Part shown: piece by piece, positions 26,590-34,334 of the stretch | How positions within the stretch are numbered: the stretch's first letter is position 1 | Layout: the number at the start of each line of letters is the position of its first letter | NCBI RefSeq assembly: GCF_025137375.1 | Contig: NZ_CP073720.1 | Coordinates: forward strand, 582,501-646,500 | Direction: 5' to 3' | DNA from: Dactylosporangium fulvum | GTDB lineage: Bacteria; Actinomycetota; Actinomycetes; Mycobacteriales; Micromonosporaceae | Length of the DNA stretch: 64,000 nt | Position numbers and translations under genes: made by a program | Notes under the pieces: generated by a model | Told to the model about the DNA's origin: nothing | The model's database searches: none | The model's input: the letters and a program-made list of their open reading frames with translations, nothing else

Positions 26590-26957
26590 GCGGTGCGCTC
26601 CTCTGCTTCATCCGTCTCGACCGCTGATTCGCGCCGGCGGCGCTCGCGGCGGGTGCGGTAGACCTCGGTCTCCAGGGCGTCGAGCCGGTGCTCCCAGCCG
26701 GAGACCTGCGTGAACTGCGCGAGCCACTCGGTCAGCTCGGTGAACGGGGCGGTGTCGAGTTCGTAGTAGCGGCGCCGGCCGATCAGCGTGTCGCGCACCA
26801 GTCCGCACTCCCGCAGCACCCGCAGGTGGCGGCTGACGGCGGGCCGGCTGATCGCGAAGCGCTCGGCGATCTCACCGGCGGGGATCCGCTCCGCCCGCAG
26901 CATCACCAGGATGCTGCGCCGCACGGGGTCGGCGATGGCGGCCGCGACGTCGTCCAC
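26586..26957 (-). CDS. ArsR-family repressor
   Basis: A winged-helix regulator of about 123 aa, without cysteine metal ligands, of the SdpR-like autorepressor type paired with SRPBCC proteins. The core is DVAAAIADPVRRSILVMLRA, GEIAERFAISRPAVSRHLRV and LRECGLVRDTLIGRRRYYEL. The C-terminal 30 residues are very charged. The GTG at 26957 is favoured: a TACGCT -10 box at 26965-26970 (reverse strand) would give a leaderless message. A GTAAC-n6-GTTAC site at 26968-26983 overlaps that promoter, so it likely represses itself and perhaps the divergent GNAT gene. Confidence 0.88.
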   Translation of the reverse strand: MDDVAAAIADPVRRSILVMLRAERIPAGEIAERFAISRPAVSRHLRVLRECGLVRDTLIGRRRYYELDTAPFTELTEWLAQFTQVSGWEHRLDALETEVYRTRRERRRRESAVETDEAEERTA

Positions 26958-26967
26958 ATCGTAAAGC

Positions 26968-26983
26968 GTAACCAGTGTGTTAC
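26968..26983. promoter_or_regulatory. ArsR operator candidate, GTAAC-n6-GTTAC
   Basis: An inverted repeat gtaac/gttac with 6-bp spacer lies between the ArsR gene and the divergent GNAT gene. It overlaps a -10-like box for arsR and the expected -35 region for the GNAT gene, whose -10 candidate is gatact at 26996-27001. Confidence 0.6.
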
Positions 26984-27007
26984 GTGTTCTCAAGGGATAC
27001 TGAGCGG

Positions 27008-27532
27008 ATGGACCTGATGTTCCGCCCCGCCCGCAGGTCGGATGTGCCCGCCCTCGTCGCGCTCGTCCAGTCGGCGTACCGCGGCGACGACAGCCGGGAG
27101 GGCTGGACCACCGAGGCGGACCTGCTCGGAGGGCAGCGCGCGGACGCGGCGATGGTGGCCGAGGCGGTCGAGGCCCCGGCCGGCGTGGTGCTCGTCGCCG
27201 AGACCGGCGGCACACCCGTGGCCTGCTGCCAGCTGGAGCGCCGCGACGGCTACGGATACTTCGGCATGTTCGCCGTCGCGCCCGGGCACCAGCGCGGCGG
27301 ACTCGGCCGCGCGGTGCTGGCCGAGGCCGAGCGGTTCGCCCGCGACGAGTGGGGCGCCGGGGAGTTGCGGATGACCGCCATCGTCCAGCGCGAGGACCTC
27401 ATCGCCTGGTACGAGCGGCGCGGCTACGTCCGCACCGGCGAGTTGTCCCCGTTCCCGTACGGCGACGAGCGCTTCGGCGTGCCGCTGCGCGACGACCTCG
27501 CGTTCGAGACGCTGACGAAGAAGCTCGGCTGA
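27008..27532 (+). CDS. GNAT-family N-acetyltransferase
   Basis: A 174-aa acetyltransferase. The order is standard: MFRPARRSDVPALVALVQSA (strand 1, helix 1), VVLVAETGGTPVACCQLERR, GMFAVAPGHQRGGLGRAVLA EAE with the acetyl-CoA loop QRGGLG, and LIAWYERRGYVRTGELSPFP. ATG 27008 lies 7 bp after a gatact box, so the message may be leaderless; ATG 27017 is in frame. It is divergent from the ArsR/SRPBCC operon. The acceptor is unknown. Confidence 0.9.
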   Translation: MDLMFRPARRSDVPALVALVQSAYRGDDSREGWTTEADLLGGQRADAAMVAEAVEAPAGVVLVAETGGTPVACCQLERRDGYGYFGMFAVAPGHQRGGLGRAVLAEAERFARDEWGAGELRMTAIVQREDLIAWYERRGYVRTGELSPFPYGDERFGVPLRDDLAFETLTKKLG

Positions 27533-27632
27533 GAACGACGATGACGCCGACCGGCTCGGATTTCGTGGGCCGCCGGAGAGGCGGTCGCGCTCGCGCGGCA
27601 AGGCCACGAGCCGGGCGGGTTGGGCGGGGGTG

Positions 27633-28094
27633 TCACGTCGTGCGGCGTGCGGCGAGCGCCTCGCGGAGGCCCTGCGCGGCCAGGCGGTCGGCCCGCTCGT
27701 TCTCCGGATGTCCATTGTGGCCTTTGACCCAGTGCCACTCGACCTGGTGTCGCGCCACCGCGGCCTCCAGGCGTTGCCAGAGGTCCACGTTCTTCACCGG
27801 CTGCTTGCCGGCGGTCTGCCAGCCGTTGCGCTTCCAGCGTGGGATCCACGCCGTGATGCCGTTTTTGACGTACGAGCTGTCCGTGTACAGGTGCACGACC
27901 GCCGGGCGGGTCAGGGCCTCCAGCGCGCTGATCGGCGCCATCAGCTCCATGCGGTTGTTCGTCGTCGGCGTCGCCTCGCCGCCGCACAGCTCCTTCTCCC
28001 GCGCGCCGTACCGCAGCAGGGCACCCCAGCCGCCCGGGCCGGGGTTGCCACTGCATGCGCCGTCCGTGTAGATCTCGACCACCGTGTCCGCCAC
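27633..28094 (-). CDS. rnhA: ribonuclease HI
   Basis: A 153-aa RNase H1, which cuts the RNA strand of RNA-DNA hybrids. All catalytic residues are visible, counting from the GTG at 28094: Asp11 in [14 protein letters not shown], Glu50 in NRMELMAP, Asp72 in LYTDSSYV, His126 in VKGHNGH and Asp136 in NERADRLA. Longer upstream starts add sequence not found in the family, and an AGGTTGG site sits just before the chosen GTG. There is no N-terminal hybrid-binding domain and no C-terminal phosphatase fusion. Confidence 0.95.
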   Translation of the reverse strand: MADTVVEIYTDGACSGNPGPGGWGALLRYGAREKELCGGEATPTTNNRMELMAPISALEALTRPAVVHLYTDSSYVKNGITAWIPRWKRNGWQTAGKQPVKNVDLWQRLEAAVARHQVEWHWVKGHNGHPENERADRLAAQGLREALAARRTT

Positions 28095-28169
28095 GGCGAC
28101 CAACCTACCTACACCTTGTGCCACTTCTGGTTCGCGCCACCCGAGCACTCCCACGCTCGCCCGAACTTG

Positions 28170-29048
28170 TCACGCGGCACTGACCACCAGGCGGTCGATC
28201 GCGGGCGCCCGGTCGTCGGGATTGCCGATCGTGATCGTGTTCGGGCCCTTGGCGAGCTCGATCCGGGTTGTGGCCCGCGAGCAGCAGGCCAGCCCGGCCG
28301 AGGTGTCGACAGAGGTCGTGGCTCCGCCCGCCACACTGACGACGGCGGTACGGGATCCGCCGAGCCCTTCAAGCGCGACGTACATGGTCAGCGTGTACGT
28401 GCCGGCCTGAGGCGCGGTGACGGCGAAGGTCAACGTTCCCGACTTCTTCGCACCCGGCCCCTGCCGGCCCAGGTGGTGCACGATCCGGCCGCCGGACGCG
28501 CCGACGTACGACGCGGGCTCGGCCGGCCCGTTGAGCTCCGCGGCCTCGGCCTCGAGCTCCACGGTCTGGAACGCCGCCGGGCTCGCCGGCCGCGACGGTG
28601 ACGGCGACCGGGACGGCGACGGGCTGACGCTCCGGCTGGGACTGGCGCTGGGATCGGCGGAGGGCTCGCCGCTCGTCGGGACGACGGCCGGGACGACGTC
28701 GCCCTCGGGGTCCCGTCGGGCCTGCTGGTCGGCCGGCCGCGAACACATGGCGACCACGAGGACGACCACGGCGAGGATCGCGACGGCGGCGCCGACGCCC
28801 CACCAGACTCCCCGCCGCGGCGGCTCCTCGTCGCCGTCCACGGGCGGCACGGGCGTGATCTCGACGGTCATCTGTTGGGGCACGGCCGACGGAGGTCTCT
28901 GTTCGCCGGACGCCGGATAGCTTTTGTCCATTGGCGTTGCGCCGGCTGGCTCCGCGCCGCCTTGCGCGGCCGGCGGTCCATGGACCGTCGGCTCGGGCAG
29001 CCAGGGGCCGGTCCGTAGCCGGCTGGCGTCGCCGTCGTCACCGGTCAT
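28170..29048 (-). CDS. membrane-anchored protein with C-terminal carbohydrate-binding-like domain
   Basis: A 292-aa protein with a cytoplasmic proline-rich N-terminus (about 1-75), one membrane helix (GVWWGVGAAVAILAVVVLVV, about 78-98), a Ser/Pro/Arg linker of SPSPSRS repeats (about 125-155) and an external beta-sandwich of about 125 residues. The sandwich (VELEAEAAELNGPAE ... IVHHLG ... GTYTLTMYVAL ... GPNTITIGNPDDRAPAIDRL) matches the CBM6/CBM35 galactose-binding-like fold. It probably holds a cell-surface or matrix polysaccharide. ATG 29048 has GGAGG 10 nt upstream. It lies downstream of a strong hairpin at 29181-29220. Confidence 0.8.
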   Translation of the reverse strand: MTGDDGDASRLRTGPWLPEPTVHGPPAAQGGAEPAGATPMDKSYPASGEQRPPSAVPQQMTVEITPVPPVDGDEEPPRRGVWWGVGAAVAILAVVVLVVAMCSRPADQQARRDPEGDVVPAVVPTSGEPSADPSASPSRSVSPSPSRSPSPSRPASPAAFQTVELEAEAAELNGPAEPASYVGASGGRIVHHLGRQGPGAKKSGTLTFAVTAPQAGTYTLTMYVALEGLGGSRTAVVSVAGGATTSVDTSAGLACCSRATTRIELAKGPNTITIGNPDDRAPAIDRLVVSAA

Positions 29049-29180
29049 CTGGGGGTTCCCTCCGCTGCCCTGCGTCCGTGCCGGCACCAGTATCCGCAGA
29101 GCGACATGTCGGAGACGACGCAGGGCAGGCTGAGGGTCAGCGGGTGCGGTGCACGCGGTGTGGCGTGCCGGGAGGTGGCT

Positions 29181-29220
29181 GTGGAGCCTCATGGTCGCCA
29201 GGGCAACCATGAGGCTCCAC
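29181..29220 (-). terminator. 15-bp hairpin after the MFS gene
   Basis: A perfect stem pairs gtggagcctcatggt (29181-29195) with accatgaggctccac (29206-29220) around a 10-nt loop. It lies 48 bp after the stop of the MFS gene and before the carbohydrate-binding gene on the same strand, so it should separate the two transcripts. Confidence 0.8.
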
Positions 29221-29267
29221 GCTTGCCGGTTCGGGCGGAGCGGGTGCGGATCGCGGGCGTTGTCGGA

Positions 29268-30458
29268 TTAGGGGGTCGGGCGCAACGGCTTGATGGCGCC
29301 GGCCAGGAGGGTCGCCACGCCGAGCAGCACCGCCACCGCGGCCAGTGCGCGGACCACCGTCACGTGGTCGCCCAGGAAGCCGATCAGCGGCGGGCCGCCG
29401 AGGAACGCGCAGTAGCCGATCGATGCCACCACACTGACCCGGGGTGCGGCGAGCTTCGGGTCGTCGGAGGCGGCACTCATGCCGACCGGGAAGCCCAGCG
29501 ACGCGCCGGCGCCCCACAACAGCGCTCCCGCGAACGCCACCGGCGTCGACGGGCCGAACACGAACAGCAGCAGTCCGACCAGGCTGACGACCGCCAGCGT
29601 GCGCACGACCGCGACCCGGCCGTAGCGGTCCAGCAGCGTGGGGCCGAACCAGCGGCCGACCGTCATCGCCGACATGAACACCGCGAACGCGAGCGTGCCG
29701 ACCGCGGCCGGGGCGTGGTAGTCGTCGATGACCGCGACGGCGATCCAGTCGATGCCCGTACCTTCAGCGAAGGCGAAGGCCAGCACGAAGACGCCGACCA
29801 GCAGGGTGCGCGGCTCGGTCCAGAATCGCAGCGTCCGGCGCATGCCGCCCTCCGTCGACGGCTCCGCCGAGGGGCCGTCGGCGACGAACCGCCGCACCGC
29901 GACCGCAGTGGCCGCACCGGCGGCGATGGCCATCACGATGAGATGCAGCGTCACCGGTACGTGCAGTGCGACCGCCGCCGTGCCGAGGAGCGCGCCTCCG
30001 ACCGTACCGACGCTGTATCCGGCGTGGAAGCGCGGCATGATCGACCGGCCGAGGCCCTGCTCGACGACCGCGCCCTGCACGTTCATCGCCACGTCCCAGG
30101 CGCCGTTGGCGAACCCGAAGAGGAACAGGCCGACGATCACCGGCACGACGCCGAGGTGGTAGCCGAGCGCCACACCGCTGAGTGCGAACACGAGCAGGAC
30201 GGCCATCGCGGTGACCGTGCGCCGCGAACCGAACCGCGACACCAGGTGCCCGGACAGCACGAGCGACGTGATCGAGCCACCGGCGATCGCCAGCAGGACC
30301 AGGCCGAGCTGCGACGGGCTGAGCCGCAGTTCGTCGCGGATCTGCGGGATGCGGGTCGCCCAAGTGGCCATCGCCACGCCGGCCCAGATGAACGCGGCGT
30401 AGGTGGCGCGGGTGGCTGCCCGTAGGTCGAGCTCGGTTTTTTCGAGGGTGGTGGTCAC
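29268..30458 (-). CDS. MFS transporter (ProP/sugar-type, 12 helices)
   Basis: A 396-aa major facilitator. Twelve hydrophobic segments can be traced, with the central charged loop around RRFVADGPSAEPSTEGGMRR. The first half has TWATRIPQIRDELRLSPSQL and the loop HLVSRFGSRRT (between helices 2 and 3); the second half mirrors it with WFGPTLLDRYGR. GTG 30458 overlaps the TetR stop by 4 bp, so transporter and repressor are made together. The operon with a TetR repressor and a maltose-acetyltransferase-like enzyme suggests export of a small, possibly acetylated, compound (inference). Confidence 0.9.
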   Translation of the reverse strand: MTTTLEKTELDLRAATRATYAAFIWAGVAMATWATRIPQIRDELRLSPSQLGLVLLAIAGGSITSLVLSGHLVSRFGSRRTVTAMAVLLVFALSGVALGYHLGVVPVIVGLFLFGFANGAWDVAMNVQGAVVEQGLGRSIMPRFHAGYSVGTVGGALLGTAAVALHVPVTLHLIVMAIAAGAATAVAVRRFVADGPSAEPSTEGGMRRTLRFWTEPRTLLVGVFVLAFAFAEGTGIDWIAVAVIDDYHAPAAVGTLAFAVFMSAMTVGRWFGPTLLDRYGRVAVVRTLAVVSLVGLLLFVFGPSTPVAFAGALLWGAGASLGFPVGMSAASDDPKLAAPRVSVVASIGYCAFLGGPPLIGFLGDHVTVVRALAAVAVLLGVATLLAGAIKPLRPTP

Positions 30459-31003
30459 TGCGGTGCTCCGATGGCGCGGGCGACGATGCTGCGGACCTGT
30501 TCCCGCGGCACCGGCGAGGTGGAAAGGGTTTTGTGCATGACGAGGCCCTCGATCAGCGCGTCGACGCCCCGGGCGGTGGTGGGGTCGACGAACCGCTCGA
30601 GGACGGCGCGGCTGGTGCGCATCCACCGCTCGGTGACGGCGCGCAGGGCGGGGTCGCGCAGGGCGGCCAGGTACAGCTCGTAGGCGATCGCCCAGTCGTG
30701 GATATTGGCGCCGGCGTCACCGTGGATGAGGTCGGTGACGGCCTCGACGAACTGCTCGCGGGTCGCCACCCCGTCGAAGTGCGCGGCGTAGGTCACCGAC
30801 ATGCGCTCCGCGTGCCGCTGGAACGCCTGCGCGCGCAGGTCTTCGAGGCTGCTGAAGTGATAGGTCAGTGAGCCGAGCGGCACGTCGGCCGCGGCGGCGA
30901 TCAGCCGGTGGGTGGTGCCGGCGACGCCGTGCTCGGCGATGACCTCGATGGCGGCGTCCACGATGCGGTCCTTGCGGTCCGGATCGTGGCGGCGCTGCCG
31001 CAT
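30455..31003 (-). CDS. TetR-family repressor of the MFS/acetyltransferase operon
   Basis: A 182-aa regulator with the TetR HTH at 10-58 (DRIVDAAIEVIAEHGVAGTT, HRLIAAAADVPLGSLTYHFS) and a helical ligand domain. The start ATG 31003 overlaps the acetyltransferase stop by one base, and its stop overlaps the MFS start, so all three genes form one tight operon. The likely targets are two TGTAC-n4-GTACA sites at 31571-31605 immediately before the operon. Confidence 0.92.
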   Translation of the reverse strand: MRQRRHDPDRKDRIVDAAIEVIAEHGVAGTTHRLIAAAADVPLGSLTYHFSSLEDLRAQAFQRHAERMSVTYAAHFDGVATREQFVEAVTDLIHGDAGANIHDWAIAYELYLAALRDPALRAVTERWMRTSRAVLERFVDPTTARGVDALIEGLVMHKTLSTSPVPREQVRSIVARAIGAPQ

Positions 31004-31569
31004 CACAGCTCGCGGACGACGCGTGCCGGGGAGCCGACGGCCACCACGTCGGCCGGAAGGTCCCGCACGACGACCGAGCCGGCGCCGACGACGGTGTTTT
31101 CGCCGATCGTCACGCCGGGGCAGACGATGACACCGCCGCCGAGCCAGACGTTGTCGCCGATGACGATCGGCTGTGCGGCCTCCCACTTGTCCCGCCGCGG
31201 GCCGGGCTCGATGGGGTGGGTGGCCGTGAGCAGCTGCACGTTCGGGCCGATCTGCACGTCGTCGCCGATCGTCACCGTGGCGACGTCGAGGCTGATCAGG
31301 CCCCAGTTGGCGAAGCTGCGGGCGCCGATGAAGGTTTGGTACCCGTAGTCGCACTGCAGCGGCGGGCGGATCTCGCTGCCTGCACCGAACGCGCCCAGCA
31401 GCTCGGTCAGCAGTGCCCGCCGCCGCTCGTGGTCGGCCGGGTCCATCGTGTTGATCTGGTGCGTGAGCCGTTGTGCGCGCACCGAGTCCCGGGCGAGCTC
31501 GGGATCGTCGGCGATGTACAGCTCACCGGCGAGCATGCGCTCGCGCATGCTCTTCGCTCTGGCGGTCAT
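31003..31569 (-). CDS. maltose O-acetyltransferase-like hexapeptide enzyme
   Basis: A 188-aa left-handed beta-helix acetyltransferase (LacA/NodL/Maa type). The N-terminal Mac domain (MTARAKSMRERMLAGELYIA DDPELARDS) precedes hexapeptide repeats: VTIGDDVQIGPNVQLLTATH PIEP carries the catalytic histidine (about 114), and PIVIGDNVWLGGGVIVCPGV TIGENTVVGAGSVVVRDLPA finishes the helix. It transfers acetyl from acetyl-CoA to a sugar hydroxyl. ATG 31569 is the start; the operator sites begin 2 bp before it, so bound repressor would block the transcript start. It is the first gene of the operon. Confidence 0.92.
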   Translation of the reverse strand: MTARAKSMRERMLAGELYIADDPELARDSVRAQRLTHQINTMDPADHERRRALLTELLGAFGAGSEIRPPLQCDYGYQTFIGARSFANWGLISLDVATVTIGDDVQIGPNVQLLTATHPIEPGPRRDKWEAAQPIVIGDNVWLGGGVIVCPGVTIGENTVVGAGSVVVRDLPADVVAVGSPARVVREL

Positions 31570-31570
31570 G

Positions 31571-31605
31571 TGTACAAAAGTACATTCGATGTGTACGTCT
31601 GTACA
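31571..31605 (-). promoter_or_regulatory. tandem operators, two TGTAC-n4-GTACA sites
   Basis: Two 14-bp palindromes, tgtacaaaagtaca (31571-31584) and tgtacgtctgtaca (31592-31605), have centres exactly 21 bp apart, two DNA turns, so two dimers could bind on one face. They lie directly upstream of the acetyltransferase-TetR-MFS operon. Binding by that TetR protein is inferred from position. Confidence 0.8.
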
Positions 31606-31610
31606 CAAGG

Positions 31611-31659
31611 TTCTCTCGGTGACGGCGAACAGGGTCTGGTACCCGTAGCCGCATTGCAT
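31611..31659 (-). pseudogene. duplicated fragment of the acetyltransferase gene
   Basis: The - strand here encodes MQCGYGYQTLF, nearly the same as LQCDYGYQTFI inside the downstream acetyltransferase gene (around 31330-31360), and the DNA matches over about 27 bases (ggtacccgtag core in both). It is too short to be a gene and ends at the operators, so it is a leftover of a partial duplication or of a lost relative. Confidence 0.45.
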
Positions 31660-31709
31660 CGACGATCGCTAAAAGATCTTCGCAACCCTGCCGTCCCAAG
31701 GGGCGTGGA

Positions 31710-32318
31710 GTGAGCACGGGGGACGCGCAAGGTGACCCCACTGCTGACAGGGAAGGCATCGTGATCGCATTGACGGAAAGAGGCGCACCGGACCGAACCG
31801 TGCGTTTCGACCGCTCCGGCGTCCGGGGGCCCACCGCCGGACGCACCGAATTCGAGGAGCTGTACGCAGGCCATTTCCGCGGGCTGACATTGCAGATCAA
31901 CGCGTACGTCGGCGACCTCGCCGAGGCGCAGGACCTGGTCCAGGAGGCGTTCACCAGAGCGGTCGCCCGGTGGGACCGGATCGCGAAGTACGACGACCCG
32001 GCCGCATGGGTCCGCAGGGTCGCCTGGAACCTCGCGACGAGCCGCTGGCGCCGCCGGCGGGTCGCCGCGGCGTTCCTGCTCCGTCAGCGCGAGCAGCACG
32101 TGGCCGGGCCGAACCCGGACCGGGTGGCGCTGACCGCCGCGCTGGCCACCCTGCCACCTGTGCTGCGCAAGGCATTCGTCCTGCACTACATCGCGCAGCT
32201 GAGCATCGCGGAGATCGCCGAGGAGGAGGACGTGGCCGAAGGCACCGTCAAGTCCTGGCTGCACCGCGGGCGAGCGCTCGTCGCCGCACAACTGACCGAC
32301 CCACGAGAGGGGAACTGA
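31710..32318 (+). CDS. ECF sigma factor, SigE family
   Basis: A 202-aa RNA polymerase sigma factor. Region 2 (about 48-112) reads FEELYAGHFRGLTLQINAYV, GDLAEAQDLVQEAFTRAVAR and WVRRVAWNLATSRWRRRR. Region 4 (about 140-195) reads ALATLPPVLRKAFVLHYIAQ, LSIAEIAEEEDVAEGTVKSW. The start is GTG 31710; a later GTG at 31761 with a GGGAAGG site would drop a disordered N-terminus and is a fair alternative. The next gene starts 2 bp after the stop and encodes the likely anti-sigma partner. Confidence 0.93.
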   Translation: MSTGDAQGDPTADREGIVIALTERGAPDRTVRFDRSGVRGPTAGRTEFEELYAGHFRGLTLQINAYVGDLAEAQDLVQEAFTRAVARWDRIAKYDDPAAWVRRVAWNLATSRWRRRRVAAAFLLRQREQHVAGPNPDRVALTAALATLPPVLRKAFVLHYIAQLSIAEIAEEEDVAEGTVKSWLHRGRALVAAQLTDPREGN

Positions 32319-32319
32319 C

Positions 32320-33510
32320 ATGTCCGACTTCGACCTCGACAACCTGCTGGCCGGTGCCGTGGACGACTACCGCGAGCACACCGTGCCCCAGATCCAGCCT
32401 GCCGGTACCGCCGCCGCACGCACCACCGCCACACGGCGCAAGCGGGTGCACGCCATGGCCGTGAGCGCGCTCGCACTCGTGGTCGTGGGGGTGCCCATGG
32501 CGGTGTACGCGGCCGATAACCACCACAACGGGCCGCCCAACATCACCGGCTCGCCGGGCAACAGCGCCCCTCCGGAGACGTCCGCGCCGCCGTCCGCGGC
32601 GCCATCCGAGACCGTCAAGGCCGCACTGCCGCCCGCACCGGTCACGGAGCAGGACATCACCAACGGCACGCTGGACATCCCCGCCTGGCCCTCCAAGCTC
32701 TGCGTCCACGGCAAGGTGACGGTCCGCGACGGCAAGGTCGCCGGCACCGCCGACCTCCGCGTGGTCAAGATCGCGACGGTCGACCTCGACAAGAACGGCT
32801 CGGCGGACGCGGTTGTCATCTTCCGGTGCAATCTGGGTGACCCGCCAACCGACATGGCCGTCGCGTTCCGCCGCGCGGCGGACGGCTCGATCGAGACGAT
32901 GGGCACCGTGGCCCGCGGCATCAACCAGTTCCGCGACGTCCGGGCCGGTGCCGCCGGCACCGTCGAGCTCCAGGTCAGTGACCAGGGTGGCAGTGATGAC
33001 ATCGCGGTCGTCGGGCAGGTCGTGCAGTGGCGTACCTACGGCTGGACGGGCACCCGGTTCGACCAGGCGGACGGCCCGACGGCCTTCAACGTCGCCATGC
33101 CGAAGTTCACAGCCACGCTGTCCGACCTCACCTTCGAACCGGCGGTCAACGGCCAGCGGAACGGCACGATGACGGTGACGCTGCACAATGGGGGCAGCAC
33201 GACGATCTCGGACGCCTCGATCGTGTACCAGATGGAGTTCAAGGTGACCTCGCCGAAGTGCGACATGCCGATACCGGGCAGCACCGGCGACCCCCTCTGG
33301 AACCGGGCTGGCCGGTGCCGGGTCCAGCCGATCGCGCCCGGTGCCACGGCCACGGTGACGTTCCAGGTGACGGCCTCCGACTCGAGCGTGTCGTCCTACC
33401 AGGGCCAGCACTTCAACATGCAGTCGAACAACATGATCCTGGTCCAGCTCCGGGTCGGGGAGCGCCGCCTGGCGACCCAACCGGCGCTGAGCAACCTGGT
33501 CGTGAAGTAG
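32320..33510 (+). CDS. membrane protein, probable anti-sigma partner
   Basis: A 396-aa single-span protein. The cytoplasmic part (1-44, MSDFDLDNLLAGAVDDYREH) would contact the sigma factor, followed by a membrane helix (AMAVSALALVVVGVPMAVYA, about 45-65). A Pro/Ser/Thr linker (75-105) leads to two external beta-rich domains; the first includes DLDKNGSADAVVIFRCN, a calcium-binding-like loop, and the second (about 255-390) an Ig-like sandwich with MTVTLHNGGSTTISDASI. No zinc-binding HxxxCxxC motif is present, so it is not a classical ZAS anti-sigma factor. Control of the upstream sigma factor is inferred from the 1-bp gap between them. Confidence 0.8.
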   Translation: MSDFDLDNLLAGAVDDYREHTVPQIQPAGTAAARTTATRRKRVHAMAVSALALVVVGVPMAVYAADNHHNGPPNITGSPGNSAPPETSAPPSAAPSETVKAALPPAPVTEQDITNGTLDIPAWPSKLCVHGKVTVRDGKVAGTADLRVVKIATVDLDKNGSADAVVIFRCNLGDPPTDMAVAFRRAADGSIETMGTVARGINQFRDVRAGAAGTVELQVSDQGGSDDIAVVGQVVQWRTYGWTGTRFDQADGPTAFNVAMPKFTATLSDLTFEPAVNGQRNGTMTVTLHNGGSTTISDASIVYQMEFKVTSPKCDMPIPGSTGDPLWNRAGRCRVQPIAPGATATVTFQVTASDSSVSSYQGQHFNMQSNNMILVQLRVGERRLATQPALSNLVVK

Positions 33511-33522
33511 CCGAGGAACAAT

Positions 33523-33554
33523 GAGGCCCGGTCCGCGGTCGCGGGCCGGGCCTC
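33523..33554. terminator. long hairpin after the sigma/anti-sigma operon
   Basis: gaggcccgg (33523-33531) pairs with ccgggcctc (33546-33554), and the inner ccgcg/cgcgg continues the stem almost to the tip. It lies between convergent genes (stops at 33510 and 33572) and probably serves both. Confidence 0.8.
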
Positions 33555-33571
33555 GTCCGTGGTGACGCCGG

Positions 33572-34132
33572 TCAGGCGGCGGCACCGGGCGGGATGACGT
33601 GGGTGGCGCCGGTGCCCAGACGCTGGACGGCCAGCTCGGCGATCTCCGGGGTCAGGTTCCGGGCGTCGGCGACGTTCCACCCCTCACCGGCGGCGTAGGT
33701 CGCACCCCGCCAGGTCGGGTGCAGCACCGGTACCACAGCCTCCATGACCGCCGCGAACGTCTCGCCGTCGGTCGCCTTGTCGAAGGTCGTGATCGTGACG
33801 ACCACGCCGTTGATGGTGCAGGTGCCCTGGTCGCGGTACGTGTAGACGGCGTCCGTGTGCTTGGCTGCCTGCGTGTAGCCGGCGCAGCCCAGGTCGGCGG
33901 CGACCGTGGCCGCGTCCACGCCCAGGTACGGCGGCCTGGTCAGCTCGTCGACGACCCGCGGGGCCTGCCAGCCGGCCACACCCGCGACGGCCGCCAGCGC
34001 GACGGCGCCGAAGACCAGACGGCTCTTGCGGCCGCGTGCCGGCGGTTCGTTGGAGATGACGTCGACGGTGAGATCGCCGGCGGCGTGTGTCTCGATCGTG
34101 GTCAACTCGGTCCCCACTTCATATCGCCCCAT
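33572..34132 (-). CDS. hypothetical single-span membrane protein, 186 aa
   Basis: An N-terminal cytoplasmic stretch (about 1-35) is followed by one membrane helix (SRLVFGAVALAAVAGVAGWQ, about 37-58) and an external domain with two cysteines (DLGCAGYTQAAK and DQGTCTINGVVVTITTF) that probably form a disulfide. The external part resembles small actinobacterial sensor or lipoprotein-like domains, but I cannot name it. ATG 34132 is used; ATG 34141 is in frame and neither has a clear ribosome site. It stands alone. Confidence 0.7.
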   Translation of the reverse strand: MGRYEVGTELTTIETHAAGDLTVDVISNEPPARGRKSRLVFGAVALAAVAGVAGWQAPRVVDELTRPPYLGVDAATVAADLGCAGYTQAAKHTDAVYTYRDQGTCTINGVVVTITTFDKATDGETFAAVMEAVVPVLHPTWRGATYAAGEGWNVADARNLTPEIAELAVQRLGTGATHVIPPGAAA

Positions 34133-34224
34133 GTCGTACATATCCAAACTAGGTGCAAATTCGGTGCAGTTCTGTCCCCTGACCGGCCGCAACTCGACCC
34201 ACCCCCTACCCGCCCCTGCCCTGC

Positions 34225-34299
34225 CGCGATCTTGGAGTTGTGGTCCTGGACTTGTGCCGATATTTCGGACATTCCCTGGACCACAACTCCAAGATCGCG
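34225..34299. repeat. inverted-repeat element, 22-bp perfect arms (copy 1)
   Basis: Arms 34225-34246 and 34278-34299 are perfect complements (core gatcttggagttgtggtcc) around a 31-nt centre. C-rich and G-rich flanks (34198-34211 and 34308-34321) extend the pairing imperfectly. The same core forms a second element at 53099-53180. It lies 35 bp after the stop of the DUF2334 gene and may also end its transcript. Confidence 0.85.
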
Positions 34300-34334
34300 C
34301 GGGATGAGGGTGGGGGGTGGGGAGGGGGATGGGG

